A stretch of 64,000 bases of DNA from Planctomyces sp. SH-PL14 (GTDB lineage Bacteria; Planctomycetota; Planctomycetia; Planctomycetales; Planctomycetaceae): assembly GCF_001610835.1 (NCBI RefSeq), contig NZ_CP011270.1, forward strand, positions 4,668,001 to 4,732,000, given 5' to 3'. Under the pieces are notes generated by a model. The model searched no databases and was not told the origin of the DNA. It saw nothing but the letters and a program-made list of their open reading frames with translations. Positions 46,339-53,768 of the stretch are shown piece by piece. The position numbers and the translations under genes are program-made. Position 1 is the first letter of the stretch; every line of letters starts with the position of its first letter.

Positions 46339-46662
46339 ATGAAATGAGTGCGTCGTCGTTCGGGCGGTGTGCCGACAGACGCTCGTACACGGACGCTGGC
46401 ACGGCCCATTCAGAAACCACGGATCACGCGGATGTCACGGAAGAGAGGAGACGTCGAACGTCTGAGTGAGAAGCCGTGCCTGTCGATCTCCTACAAGGCC
46501 CCTTATCCTCAGAACTTCAATCCCAACATGGCCATCCGTGAAATCCGTGTGATCCGTGGTCAACAATCTGGCCTAGCGCGTGCCGGCTGATCGGTCCAAC
46601 CGAAGAAGAAGGCGCAATGGACGGGAACGATGGAGTCGCCCGGCCACGAAGGAAACTGCGAA
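46339..46662. other. Gap between pglX and the AAA ATPase gene
   Basis: These 324 bases break an otherwise tight gene row. They hold the inverted-repeat element at 46416-46562 and no supported gene. They mark the junction where the accessory genes begin. Confidence 0.55.
46416..46562. repeat. Inverted-repeat element downstream of pglX
   Basis: ACCACGGATCACGCGGATG near the left end and CCGTGTGATCCGTGGT at the right end are inverted over about 28 positions with few mismatches, 90 bases apart. It belongs to the ACCACGGATNACACGGAT type of dispersed repeat known from many genomes. It may form a long hairpin and act as an mRNA-processing or termination site. Confidence 0.7.
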
Positions 46663-47850
46663 ATGTCAGAACGATCTCTCGAAGATATTTCGATCAACGG
46701 GTTTCGCGGACTGCGACACCTGAAGCTCGAAGGACTCGGACGACTCAATCTCCTCGTGGGTGCGAACAACTCAGGCAAGACCAGCGTCATCGAGGCTCTG
46801 TCGATCCTGTGTCGACCGTTTGACCCCTACGAATGGACGGCAATGGTTCGCCGCCGGGACTTCGGCGGACTAGACGAGACGCGAATCCAGTCTCTGCGGT
46901 GGTGCTTTCACCAATCGGGCGAATTGAGCGATCCCGACCTTCTTTTCGAGGGCCAGGCTCGATTGAGCCGCTTGGGTCGGGGTGGGTCGATCCTTCTACG
47001 GGTCGACTACGAAGACTTGGTCGGCGAGCCCGCACCCCGAGAGCTCGAAAGGCTGACTCGGCGGCGTGATCGAACTGGTGATTTGCCCGCCGCCGGGGAT
47101 TGGCGGGGAGCGCGAATCACTCACTTCGTCAAAGTCGAACCTGGATCGAAAGCCCTCTTGCCACCTGCATCGGATGCTGAAACGGCGATCGAACCGGTAT
47201 CCATTCAGCTTTGGGAAGAGGATCCCATATTCGGTCGGCGGAGCTACGTCAGACGACGGGAGCAAATTCCGACCGAGACCCTGACCCCGTATTCGTATCA
47301 GCTCAACAGAGGTCAGGTGAGATCGCAGTCGCAGCAGATGTTTACCCGAAGAAAAAGGAAGACTTCGGCAGAGCCGGACTACCTGCTGGAGATCATCCAC
47401 GAGTTCGACCCGGAGGTCACCGAGATCGGCGTTGCCTCATTCCGCGGGGACCGGCCAGCAATTTACCTCAATCACAAGCGGCTTGGGCCATCACCGTTGT
47501 CAGTTTATGGCGACGCCGTGCGACGGGTGGTCCTGCTCGCCAACACGCTGCAACAACTGAAAGGAGGAGGCGTCCTGCTGATCGATGAAATTGAAACCGG
47601 TATTCATGTCAGCGCCCTGGAGCGTGTCTTCACCTGGCTCTCGAAGGTCGCGGAAAAGCTCGACGTGCAGGTCTTCGCGACAACGCACAGCCTCGAGGTG
47701 GTTGATGCGATCGCCGAATCGATGGCGGGCGCCGGCGCCGAGCTCATCACGTATCACCTCGATCAGACTCCGGAGGGGACGAACGTCAAACGAATCCCCG
47801 GCGAACTGCTGCTGCGTCTCCGCCGCGAGCGCGGACTGGACGTGAGGTAA
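46663..47850 (+). CDS. AAA ATPase of a PARIS-like (split OLD-type) pair
   Basis: A 395-residue ABC/SMC-type AAA ATPase. Walker A GANNSGKTS near 33, an inserted central domain, Walker B GGVLLIDEIETGIH near 304 and the switch histidine in ATTHSLEVVDA near 342. The order fits the AAA_15/AAA_21 proteins that pair with TOPRIM nucleases (OLD, Gabija, PARIS). The next gene, 3 bases on, encodes such a TOPRIM partner. In PARIS the ATPase AriA holds the effector AriB and releases it on sensing a phage protein such as the anti-restriction protein Ocr. I start at 46663, with AGGA 10 bases upstream; an ATG at 46630 is possible. Confidence 0.75.
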   Translation: MSERSLEDISINGFRGLRHLKLEGLGRLNLLVGANNSGKTSVIEALSILCRPFDPYEWTAMVRRRDFGGLDETRIQSLRWCFHQSGELSDPDLLFEGQARLSRLGRGGSILLRVDYEDLVGEPAPRELERLTRRRDRTGDLPAAGDWRGARITHFVKVEPGSKALLPPASDAETAIEPVSIQLWEEDPIFGRRSYVRRREQIPTETLTPYSYQLNRGQVRSQSQQMFTRRKRKTSAEPDYLLEIIHEFDPEVTEIGVASFRGDRPAIYLNHKRLGPSPLSVYGDAVRRVVLLANTLQQLKGGGVLLIDEIETGIHVSALERVFTWLSKVAEKLDVQVFATTHSLEVVDAIAESMAGAGAELITYHLDQTPEGTNVKRIPGELLLRLRRERGLDVR

Positions 47851-47853
47851 GCC

Positions 47854-48624
47854 GTGCCGAAGTATGGATATCTGGTCGTCGAGGGGCCACATGACGTCGA
47901 GTTCGTCTATCGGTTGCTCAGGCCGTTCGGACTGCAGCGCGTGAAACAACTTGACGACCTTGATGAGAAGTTTCACGGACTCGTCCCCAGGAGCTTTCCT
48001 CACGATGGCGATCTTCAAAAGCGCATGCCGGTTCCGCTGTTCCTGCAGAGCAACTCCCATGCGATTGCCCTCCACAGCGCCGTTGGAGATTCCCGGCTGG
48101 TTGAGACCGTCCAGGAGAATGCTGTCTTCCTCCCGCCCGACGAACTGACGGGAATGGGCATTCTGCTCGATTCGGATCGAGGGGTTCCTGCTGCCGATCG
48201 CTACCAGGGGATTCAGGCCGCAATGGCTGGCATCGGGCACGCCCTGCCGGGCCAGCCAGGGGATGTCGGTGCCGGTCCTCCACGGCTAGGTGCGTATGTC
48301 TTGCCCGACAACAGAGAAGTCGGCAACCTGGAAGATCTTCTCCTTGAGTGTGCCGCGCAGGCATATCCCGTCTTGCTCGCATCGGCCCGAACGCACGTCG
48401 ATAATGCAGTCGCGGCAGTGACCGCCGGCTACGATGGGGAAGACCTGTCCAGGATCCCGATGCGGAATAAGGCCATTGTCGGGGCCGTGGCCAGTGCCCT
48501 AAGACCTGGGAAAGCAGTTCAGGTCTCCATTCAGGACAACAAGTGGTTCAAGGGGGCCAACCTGCAATTGCCGCGGATCAAGGCGGTGCAGGACTTCCTG
48601 ATCCGTCTGTTTGAACTCGTCTAA
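47854..48624 (+). CDS. TOPRIM-fold effector of a PARIS-like pair (DUF3226-like)
   Basis: A 256-residue protein starting at GTG. VVEGPHDVEFVYRLL gives the TOPRIM glutamate at residue 10, and GILLDSDRG near 103 the DxD motif; GAYVLPDNREVGNLEDLLLE is the second signature of DUF3226 proteins. The TOPRIM fold is used by topoisomerases, primases and OLD-type nucleases; here a nuclease that cuts DNA or tRNA on activation is likely. It is 3 bases from the ATPase gene and almost certainly co-translated. AriB of PARIS is DUF4435, a related TOPRIM group, so this is PARIS-like and not a confirmed PARIS. Confidence 0.72.
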   Translation: MPKYGYLVVEGPHDVEFVYRLLRPFGLQRVKQLDDLDEKFHGLVPRSFPHDGDLQKRMPVPLFLQSNSHAIALHSAVGDSRLVETVQENAVFLPPDELTGMGILLDSDRGVPAADRYQGIQAAMAGIGHALPGQPGDVGAGPPRLGAYVLPDNREVGNLEDLLLECAAQAYPVLLASARTHVDNAVAAVTAGYDGEDLSRIPMRNKAIVGAVASALRPGKAVQVSIQDNKWFKGANLQLPRIKAVQDFLIRLFELV

Positions 48625-48740
48625 TTCCGGCGGCGGTGAATTCAGGGCGAAGCCCGCCAGAGGCGGTGAGACAGTGGCGCAAGCGACATCATGAACGCCA
48701 CAGGCTAAAACGGGCCGCGGGCAACAAATATGAGGGGGCC

Positions 48741-50060
48741 ATGTCGAATACGGGAATGCACGTCGAATACAGCAGCAAGACGATTCTGGAACTGCGGAAT
48801 CTGCAGGAGCAGGGGCATCTGAATCTCGAGCCCGGTTTCCAGCGGAAGAGCGTCTGGAGGATCACCGACCGGCGGAAGCTGATCCAGTCGGTGCTGGAGG
48901 GTTATCCCGTCCCGTCGATCTTCCTCTATCGACGCGATGAAGGGGGTATCCCGAAATATGACGTCCTGGACGGGAAGCAGCGCCTCGAAACGATCTTCAT
49001 GTTCTCGCGGCAGCACCCATTTCACCGGGACGGATTCGAGGTGAAGCACGAGTTCGCCGAAGATGGATGTCCACACGAGTGGGAATGGAAATCGCTCGAG
49101 CGCTGGGAGCGAACTGCCAATTTCCTGACATACAAGATCCAGGTGGCGGAGGTCGGCGGATCCCTGGCGGACATTGTCGACCTGTTCGTCCGGATCAACT
49201 CGACCGGCAAGGCACTGACGACCAGCGAGAAACGACACGCCAGGTTCTACAACAGCCCGTTCCTGAAGGAAGCCGAACGGCTCGCCAGGCGACACCGCGA
49301 CTTCCTCACGTCCGAGAGGATCATGTCCACTACGGACATCGACCGCATGAGGGACGTCGAACTGGTCAGTGAGCTCCTCGCATCGATTTCGTCCGGTGGC
49401 CCGATTCACAAGAAGCAGGCGGTCGACAAAGCGATTGGGAATGAGGCCGCTCCCACGCGCGAGCTGAACAAGGCGATTGACGAGTTCTCCGCGACACTGC
49501 GAGCCGTCCGGCAGGTGTGCCCCAATCTGAAGTCGACGCGGTTCCGAAACTCTGCGGAGTTCTACACGCTGTTCCTGGTGCTCTGGCAGATGCACCAGCA
49601 GAAGCTGATTCTGAACGACCGTGAGCGGAATGACGTCGCCGCGGACTTGTTGCAGCAGTTCTCCGACGGTGTGGATGCGGTCCGCGAGCAGCAGCGCAAG
49701 GCCCGCGGCCCGACTCCCGAGCAGCAGGTCTACGTCGACTATCTCATGCTGACGCAGCAATCGACCGACAGTCTTGCCCAACGGAAGCGACGGGGGCAGA
49801 TGATCGAACAGCTTCTCAGCGGGCTGTTTGAAGCCAAGGACGAGCGGAGGATCTTCAGTCCCGAGCAACGCCGGCTCCTCTGGAACAGCGATGAAAAGAA
49901 ATGCTGCTCGCTGTGTGAGGAACCTCTCGACTGGAACAACTTCCAGGTCGACCACGTTGCGCCCTACAGCCGGGGCGGTCGAACGGACCTGTCCAATGCC
50001 GCCCTGGCCTGTTCGTCGTGCAACGCATCCAAAGGCGCAGGCCGCAACAGCCGCTGGTAG
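48741..50060 (+). CDS. DUF262-HNH protein, BrxU/GmrSD-like restriction nuclease
   Basis: A 439-residue protein with an N-terminal DUF262 domain (PGFQRKSVWRITDRRKLIQS; DGKQRLETI at 77 onward, the NTP-handling motif, usually DGQQR) and a helical middle. The C terminus is an HNH zinc module: CSLC near 391, VDHVAPYSRGG and CSSCNASKG. Family relatives GmrSD and BrxU are type IV enzymes that cut phage DNA with modified bases and often sit within BREX or restriction loci, but they use a DUF1524 nuclease; here a standard HNH replaces it, as in SspE-like proteins. I start at ATG 48741, after GAGGGGG; an earlier start at 48636 lacks a site. Confidence 0.82.
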   Translation: MSNTGMHVEYSSKTILELRNLQEQGHLNLEPGFQRKSVWRITDRRKLIQSVLEGYPVPSIFLYRRDEGGIPKYDVLDGKQRLETIFMFSRQHPFHRDGFEVKHEFAEDGCPHEWEWKSLERWERTANFLTYKIQVAEVGGSLADIVDLFVRINSTGKALTTSEKRHARFYNSPFLKEAERLARRHRDFLTSERIMSTTDIDRMRDVELVSELLASISSGGPIHKKQAVDKAIGNEAAPTRELNKAIDEFSATLRAVRQVCPNLKSTRFRNSAEFYTLFLVLWQMHQQKLILNDRERNDVAADLLQQFSDGVDAVREQQRKARGPTPEQQVYVDYLMLTQQSTDSLAQRKRRGQMIEQLLSGLFEAKDERRIFSPEQRRLLWNSDEKKCCSLCEEPLDWNNFQVDHVAPYSRGGRTDLSNAALACSSCNASKGAGRNSRW

Positions 50061-50093
50061 GATCAGCCGCACCAACTGAGAAGATTGCCTGAT

Positions 50094-53000
50094 ATGACGC
50101 TCATCAAAGACCTGATCGACATCCCCGAGCGCGTCGAGAAAGACCGGTTCGTTCTCAAGCTGACCGAGGGGGTCACCGACCCGCAGGAGACGCTACGGGA
50201 GTATGTCGTCACGCCCGAGCTCGAAAAATGCTTCGATGCGGCTCTCGGCTTTATCCGCGGCGGCCTTCAGGGTCGGACCAGCAAGGCGACCTTCCTGCAT
50301 GGCAGCTTCGGCAGCGGGAAAAGCCACTTCATGGCGGTGCTGCACCTGATCCTGCAGGGGAACCCCGCCGCCCGGGGCATCCCCGAGCTGTCAACCGTCA
50401 TCCGCAAACACAACGAGTGGCTCGCCGGGAAGAAGTTTTTACTTGTCCCTTTCCACATGCTGACCGCCCACGACACGGAGTCGGGGATTCTCGGCAACTA
50501 TGTCGAGTTCATGCGGCAGAGGCATCCGGAGGCCCCTGTTCCGCCGGTGTATGCCTCCGCAGCGATCATCGAGCAGGCCCGGCAGGAGCGGGAGAGCTAC
50601 GGGGATGAACCGTTCTTCCGTCGGCTGAACACGGGCCTTGCCGGCAGCAGCGGCGGCGGCTGGGGAGACCTGACCGAGGCCTGGGATGCCGACCGGTTCG
50701 AGAAAGCGGCCGCTGCCCCCCCCGATTCGGAGAAGCATCTGCTGCTCGTCAGTACGCTGCTGAAGACCGTGGCCACGTCGCATGCCGAAGTCATCACGCA
50801 CCGGGGCGGAAACTTCATCCGCTTCGACAAGGGGCTGTCGGTCATCAGTCGGCACGCCTCGGACCTGGGCTATCACGCGCTAATCCTCTTTCTAGACGAA
50901 CTGATCCTTTGGCTGGCAACGCACGCCACCGACCTCGGCTTCGTGAATCGCGAGGCGGCAAAGCTGACGAACCTCGTCGAGGCCCAGTCGGCCGACCGGC
51001 CCATTCCGCTCGTCAGCTTCGTCGCCCGTCAGCGGGACCTGCGGGAGCTGGTAGGGAACCACGTGCCAGGGGCCCAGCAGCTCAGCTTCGGGGACTCGCT
51101 CGACTTTCAGCAGGGGCGGTTCGACACGATCACCCTGGAGGACCGCAACCTGCCGGCGATCGCCGAGAAGCGAGTGCTGAAGGTGAAGAGCGCCGCGGCC
51201 CGGCAGGAGCTGGACGCCGCGTTCGACGTGACGGCACGGATGAAGGACAACGTGATGAACATCCTGCTGACCCAGACCGGGGACAAGCAAATGTTCCGCA
51301 AGGTGTACCCCTTCAGCCCGGCACTCGTGCAGACGCTGATTGCGGTCTCGAGCATGCTGCAGCGGGAGCGGACCGCTCTCAAGGTGATGATGCAGCTGAT
51401 GGTCGACCAGCGGGAGACGCTGCAGGTCGGGGAGATCATCCCCGTCGGCGACCTGTTCGACGTAGTCGCCCATGGGGACGAGGCCTTCAGCCCGGCGATG
51501 GCGATCCACTTCGACAATGCCACGCGGCTGTACCATCAGAAGCTGTTGCCCCTGCTGGAGCGGTCGCACGGAGCCCGCCGGGACGAGCTGGAGACGCTCG
51601 ATTTCAGCGACCCGAAGCGGGCCGCCTTCCGCAACGACGACCGGCTGGTGAAGACGCTTCTGCTGTCGGCCCTGGTCCCCAATGTGGAAGCCCTGCGAGG
51701 GCTCAATGCCGAGAAGCTGGCGGCCTTGAACCACGGGACGATCAAGACGCCGATCCCCGGCCGCGAAGCGCAGGAAGTGCTCCGGCGCTGCCGGAACTGG
51801 GCGGGAGACGCGGGGGAGATCCGCATCGGGGAGGAAGCGAACCCCACGATCAGCGTGCAGCTCTCGGGAGTCGACGTCGAGGGGATCATCGCGCAGGCCC
51901 GGCGCGAGGACAACCAGGGAAACCGCATCCGGCGGGTGCGGCAGATGCTGTTCGAGCAGCTCGGCGTCACGGGCGAGGGGGAGTTCGAGCAATACCACGA
52001 GTTCCTGTGGCGAAACACGCCGCGGCGGGCGGAGATCCTGTTCAGGAACATCCGCGAGCTTCCCCCGGGCTCGCTCGAGAATTCCTCGGGCGACTGGAAG
52101 CTCGTCATCGACTTCCCCTTCGACGAATCAGGAAAGACTCCGCGCCATGACCTGATCGTGTTGAAGAACTTTTCGGAGACGCATCCGGCGGGATCGAAGA
52201 CTCTGTGCTGGGTGCCGTCCTTCTTCAGCGCCGAGGCCCAGAAGGACTTGGGGATGCTCGTGCTGTTGGACCATGTGCTGACCGGGGAGCGGTTCGGTAC
52301 TTACTCGGCGCATCTCTCGCCCGGGGACCGGCTGGTCGCCAAGTCGACACTCGAGAGTCAGCGGGGCGTTCTCAAGCAGAGGGTTCAGAATCATCTCGAT
52401 GCCGCCTATGGCCTGACCGAAGTGACGCCCGGATCGCTCGATACGACGCATGATCTGGAGCTGAGCGAGCACTATGTGTCGCTCGATCCGGCGTTCGCGC
52501 CGCAACCCCCTGTGGCAGTGAACCTGCGCGATGCGGCGGATCACCTGCTGAGCCAGGCCCTGACGCACGAGTTCCCCGGCGCGCCGCATTTCGACGCCGA
52601 GATCAAGCCGAGCGTCCTGAAGAAGGTTTACGAACTGGTCCTGCCGGCCACGCAGGTCCCCGATGGCCGGTTGCCGATCGACAAGCCACAGCGGGCCCTG
52701 TTGCGCCAGGTGGCCAATCCGCTGCTGCTCGGAGAGATGGGGGTCGACGCCACACACTTGATCCTGGGGCAGCACTGGAAGTCACATTTCGGCCGCACCC
52801 AGCTCGACCCGGGTACCCCCTGGATCACCGTCGGACAGCTCCGACGCCGGATCGACGAACCGAAGCCGATGGGGCTGTCGAAGGAGGCGCAGAACCTGTT
52901 GATCCTGCTCTACGCCGCGCAGACTGACAAGTCGCTCTACCGGCATGGCGGGCCGTACGACGGTGCGACACTGCAGTCGCTTCCCGATGAGTGCGAGCTG

Positions 53001-53768
53001 CGAAGTGTCGACCTGCCGGAAGAAGCTAGCTGGGAGGGCGCCCTCGCGCGGGCAGGCAATCTCTTCGGCTCCGGGGTCTCGCGCCTGCGGAACGCGGCCA
53101 ATGTTGGTCGCCTGAATGGCGAACTGCAGCAGCAGGCCCGAGGGGGACGGCCCTCCTGCGTGAAGTACCTGCAACAGTTGCGGGAGCGGCTGCCGAAGTT
53201 CGGCCTGACTCTCCAGGAGACGGACCGTGGTCGGACTGCGACCGCCACGCTCGCCCTGATCGAGCAACTAATCGCCGCTGAGGACGGCCATGTCGTCGAT
53301 GTGCTGGCCATGGCGACTATCGATACGAGTGAGTCCGCCATGGCTGAGTGTTTCAAGCGGGCCGGCGAGCTGGAAGGGAACCTGGACACGTTTGGCTGGG
53401 CGCTGATTGAAGCGGTTCGCGGGCTGACCGGCGAGCGGCAGGCCGCCGCTCAGACTCTTGTGGAATCGGTGCGACAGGCCCTCCGCAGTGACGAGCACGC
53501 CGTCCCCCTGGCGCCGGCTCTGAAGGGGGCCAACGCCAGGGCGCTACAGCTGCTGACTGATCGTCCGCCTCCCCTCGATCCGAAGCCTTTGGATGAGGAG
53601 ACGATCAAGCCGAAACCCGGAAAGCGAACTGTTCGCCAGGAATCGCGTCGAGATCTGTCGCCCGAAGCCGCGCAGAAGTTGTTGTCGGAGGCGAAGGCGG
53701 CCCTCCAGCCAAAGCAGACGCTCCGTATCAACCTGGACTGGTTCATTGAGGAAGGAGGGACGCCATGA
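50094..53768 (+). CDS. pglY: PglY ATPase of BREX type 2
   Basis: A 1224-residue P-loop ATPase (DUF6079-type) with Walker A GSFGSGKSHF near 70-79 and a Walker B-like LILFLDELILWL near 265-276. Long size, N-terminal ATPase and position before pglZ identify PglY, the type 2 counterpart of BrxC. BrxC/PglY proteins are thought to drive or gate the BREX complex on DNA. I choose the ATG at 50094 because GAGAAG at 50078 is correctly spaced for it; a TTG at 50085 is too close. The stop overlaps the pglZ start (ATGA). An 8-base C tract lies at 50716-50723. Confidence 0.9.
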   Translation: MTLIKDLIDIPERVEKDRFVLKLTEGVTDPQETLREYVVTPELEKCFDAALGFIRGGLQGRTSKATFLHGSFGSGKSHFMAVLHLILQGNPAARGIPELSTVIRKHNEWLAGKKFLLVPFHMLTAHDTESGILGNYVEFMRQRHPEAPVPPVYASAAIIEQARQERESYGDEPFFRRLNTGLAGSSGGGWGDLTEAWDADRFEKAAAAPPDSEKHLLLVSTLLKTVATSHAEVITHRGGNFIRFDKGLSVISRHASDLGYHALILFLDELILWLATHATDLGFVNREAAKLTNLVEAQSADRPIPLVSFVARQRDLRELVGNHVPGAQQLSFGDSLDFQQGRFDTITLEDRNLPAIAEKRVLKVKSAAARQELDAAFDVTARMKDNVMNILLTQTGDKQMFRKVYPFSPALVQTLIAVSSMLQRERTALKVMMQLMVDQRETLQVGEIIPVGDLFDVVAHGDEAFSPAMAIHFDNATRLYHQKLLPLLERSHGARRDELETLDFSDPKRAAFRNDDRLVKTLLLSALVPNVEALRGLNAEKLAALNHGTIKTPIPGREAQEVLRRCRNWAGDAGEIRIGEEANPTISVQLSGVDVEGIIAQARREDNQGNRIRRVRQMLFEQLGVTGEGEFEQYHEFLWRNTPRRAEILFRNIRELPPGSLENSSGDWKLVIDFPFDESGKTPRHDLIVLKNFSETHPAGSKTLCWVPSFFSAEAQKDLGMLVLLDHVLTGERFGTYSAHLSPGDRLVAKSTLESQRGVLKQRVQNHLDAAYGLTEVTPGSLDTTHDLELSEHYVSLDPAFAPQPPVAVNLRDAADHLLSQALTHEFPGAPHFDAEIKPSVLKKVYELVLPATQVPDGRLPIDKPQRALLRQVANPLLLGEMGVDATHLILGQHWKSHFGRTQLDPGTPWITVGQLRRRIDEPKPMGLSKEAQNLLILLYAAQTDKSLYRHGGPYDGATLQSLPDECELRSVDLPEEASWEGALARAGNLFGSGVSRLRNAANVGRLNGELQQQARGGRPSCVKYLQQLRERLPKFGLTLQETDRGRTATATLALIEQLIAAEDGHVVDVLAMATIDTSESAMAECFKRAGELEGNLDTFGWALIEAVRGLTGERQAAAQTLVESVRQALRSDEHAVPLAPALKGANARALQLLTDRPPPLDPKPLDEETIKPKPGKRTVRQESRRDLSPEAAQKLLSEAKAALQPKQTLRINLDWFIEEGGTP

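Noticed and set aside
46663-48624. Gabija or retron-type assignment for the ATPase-TOPRIM pair
   Set aside because: Gabija joins ATPase and TOPRIM in one protein with a UvrD-like helicase partner, and no reverse transcriptase or retron RNA is nearby. A split pair without helicase fits PARIS-like systems better.
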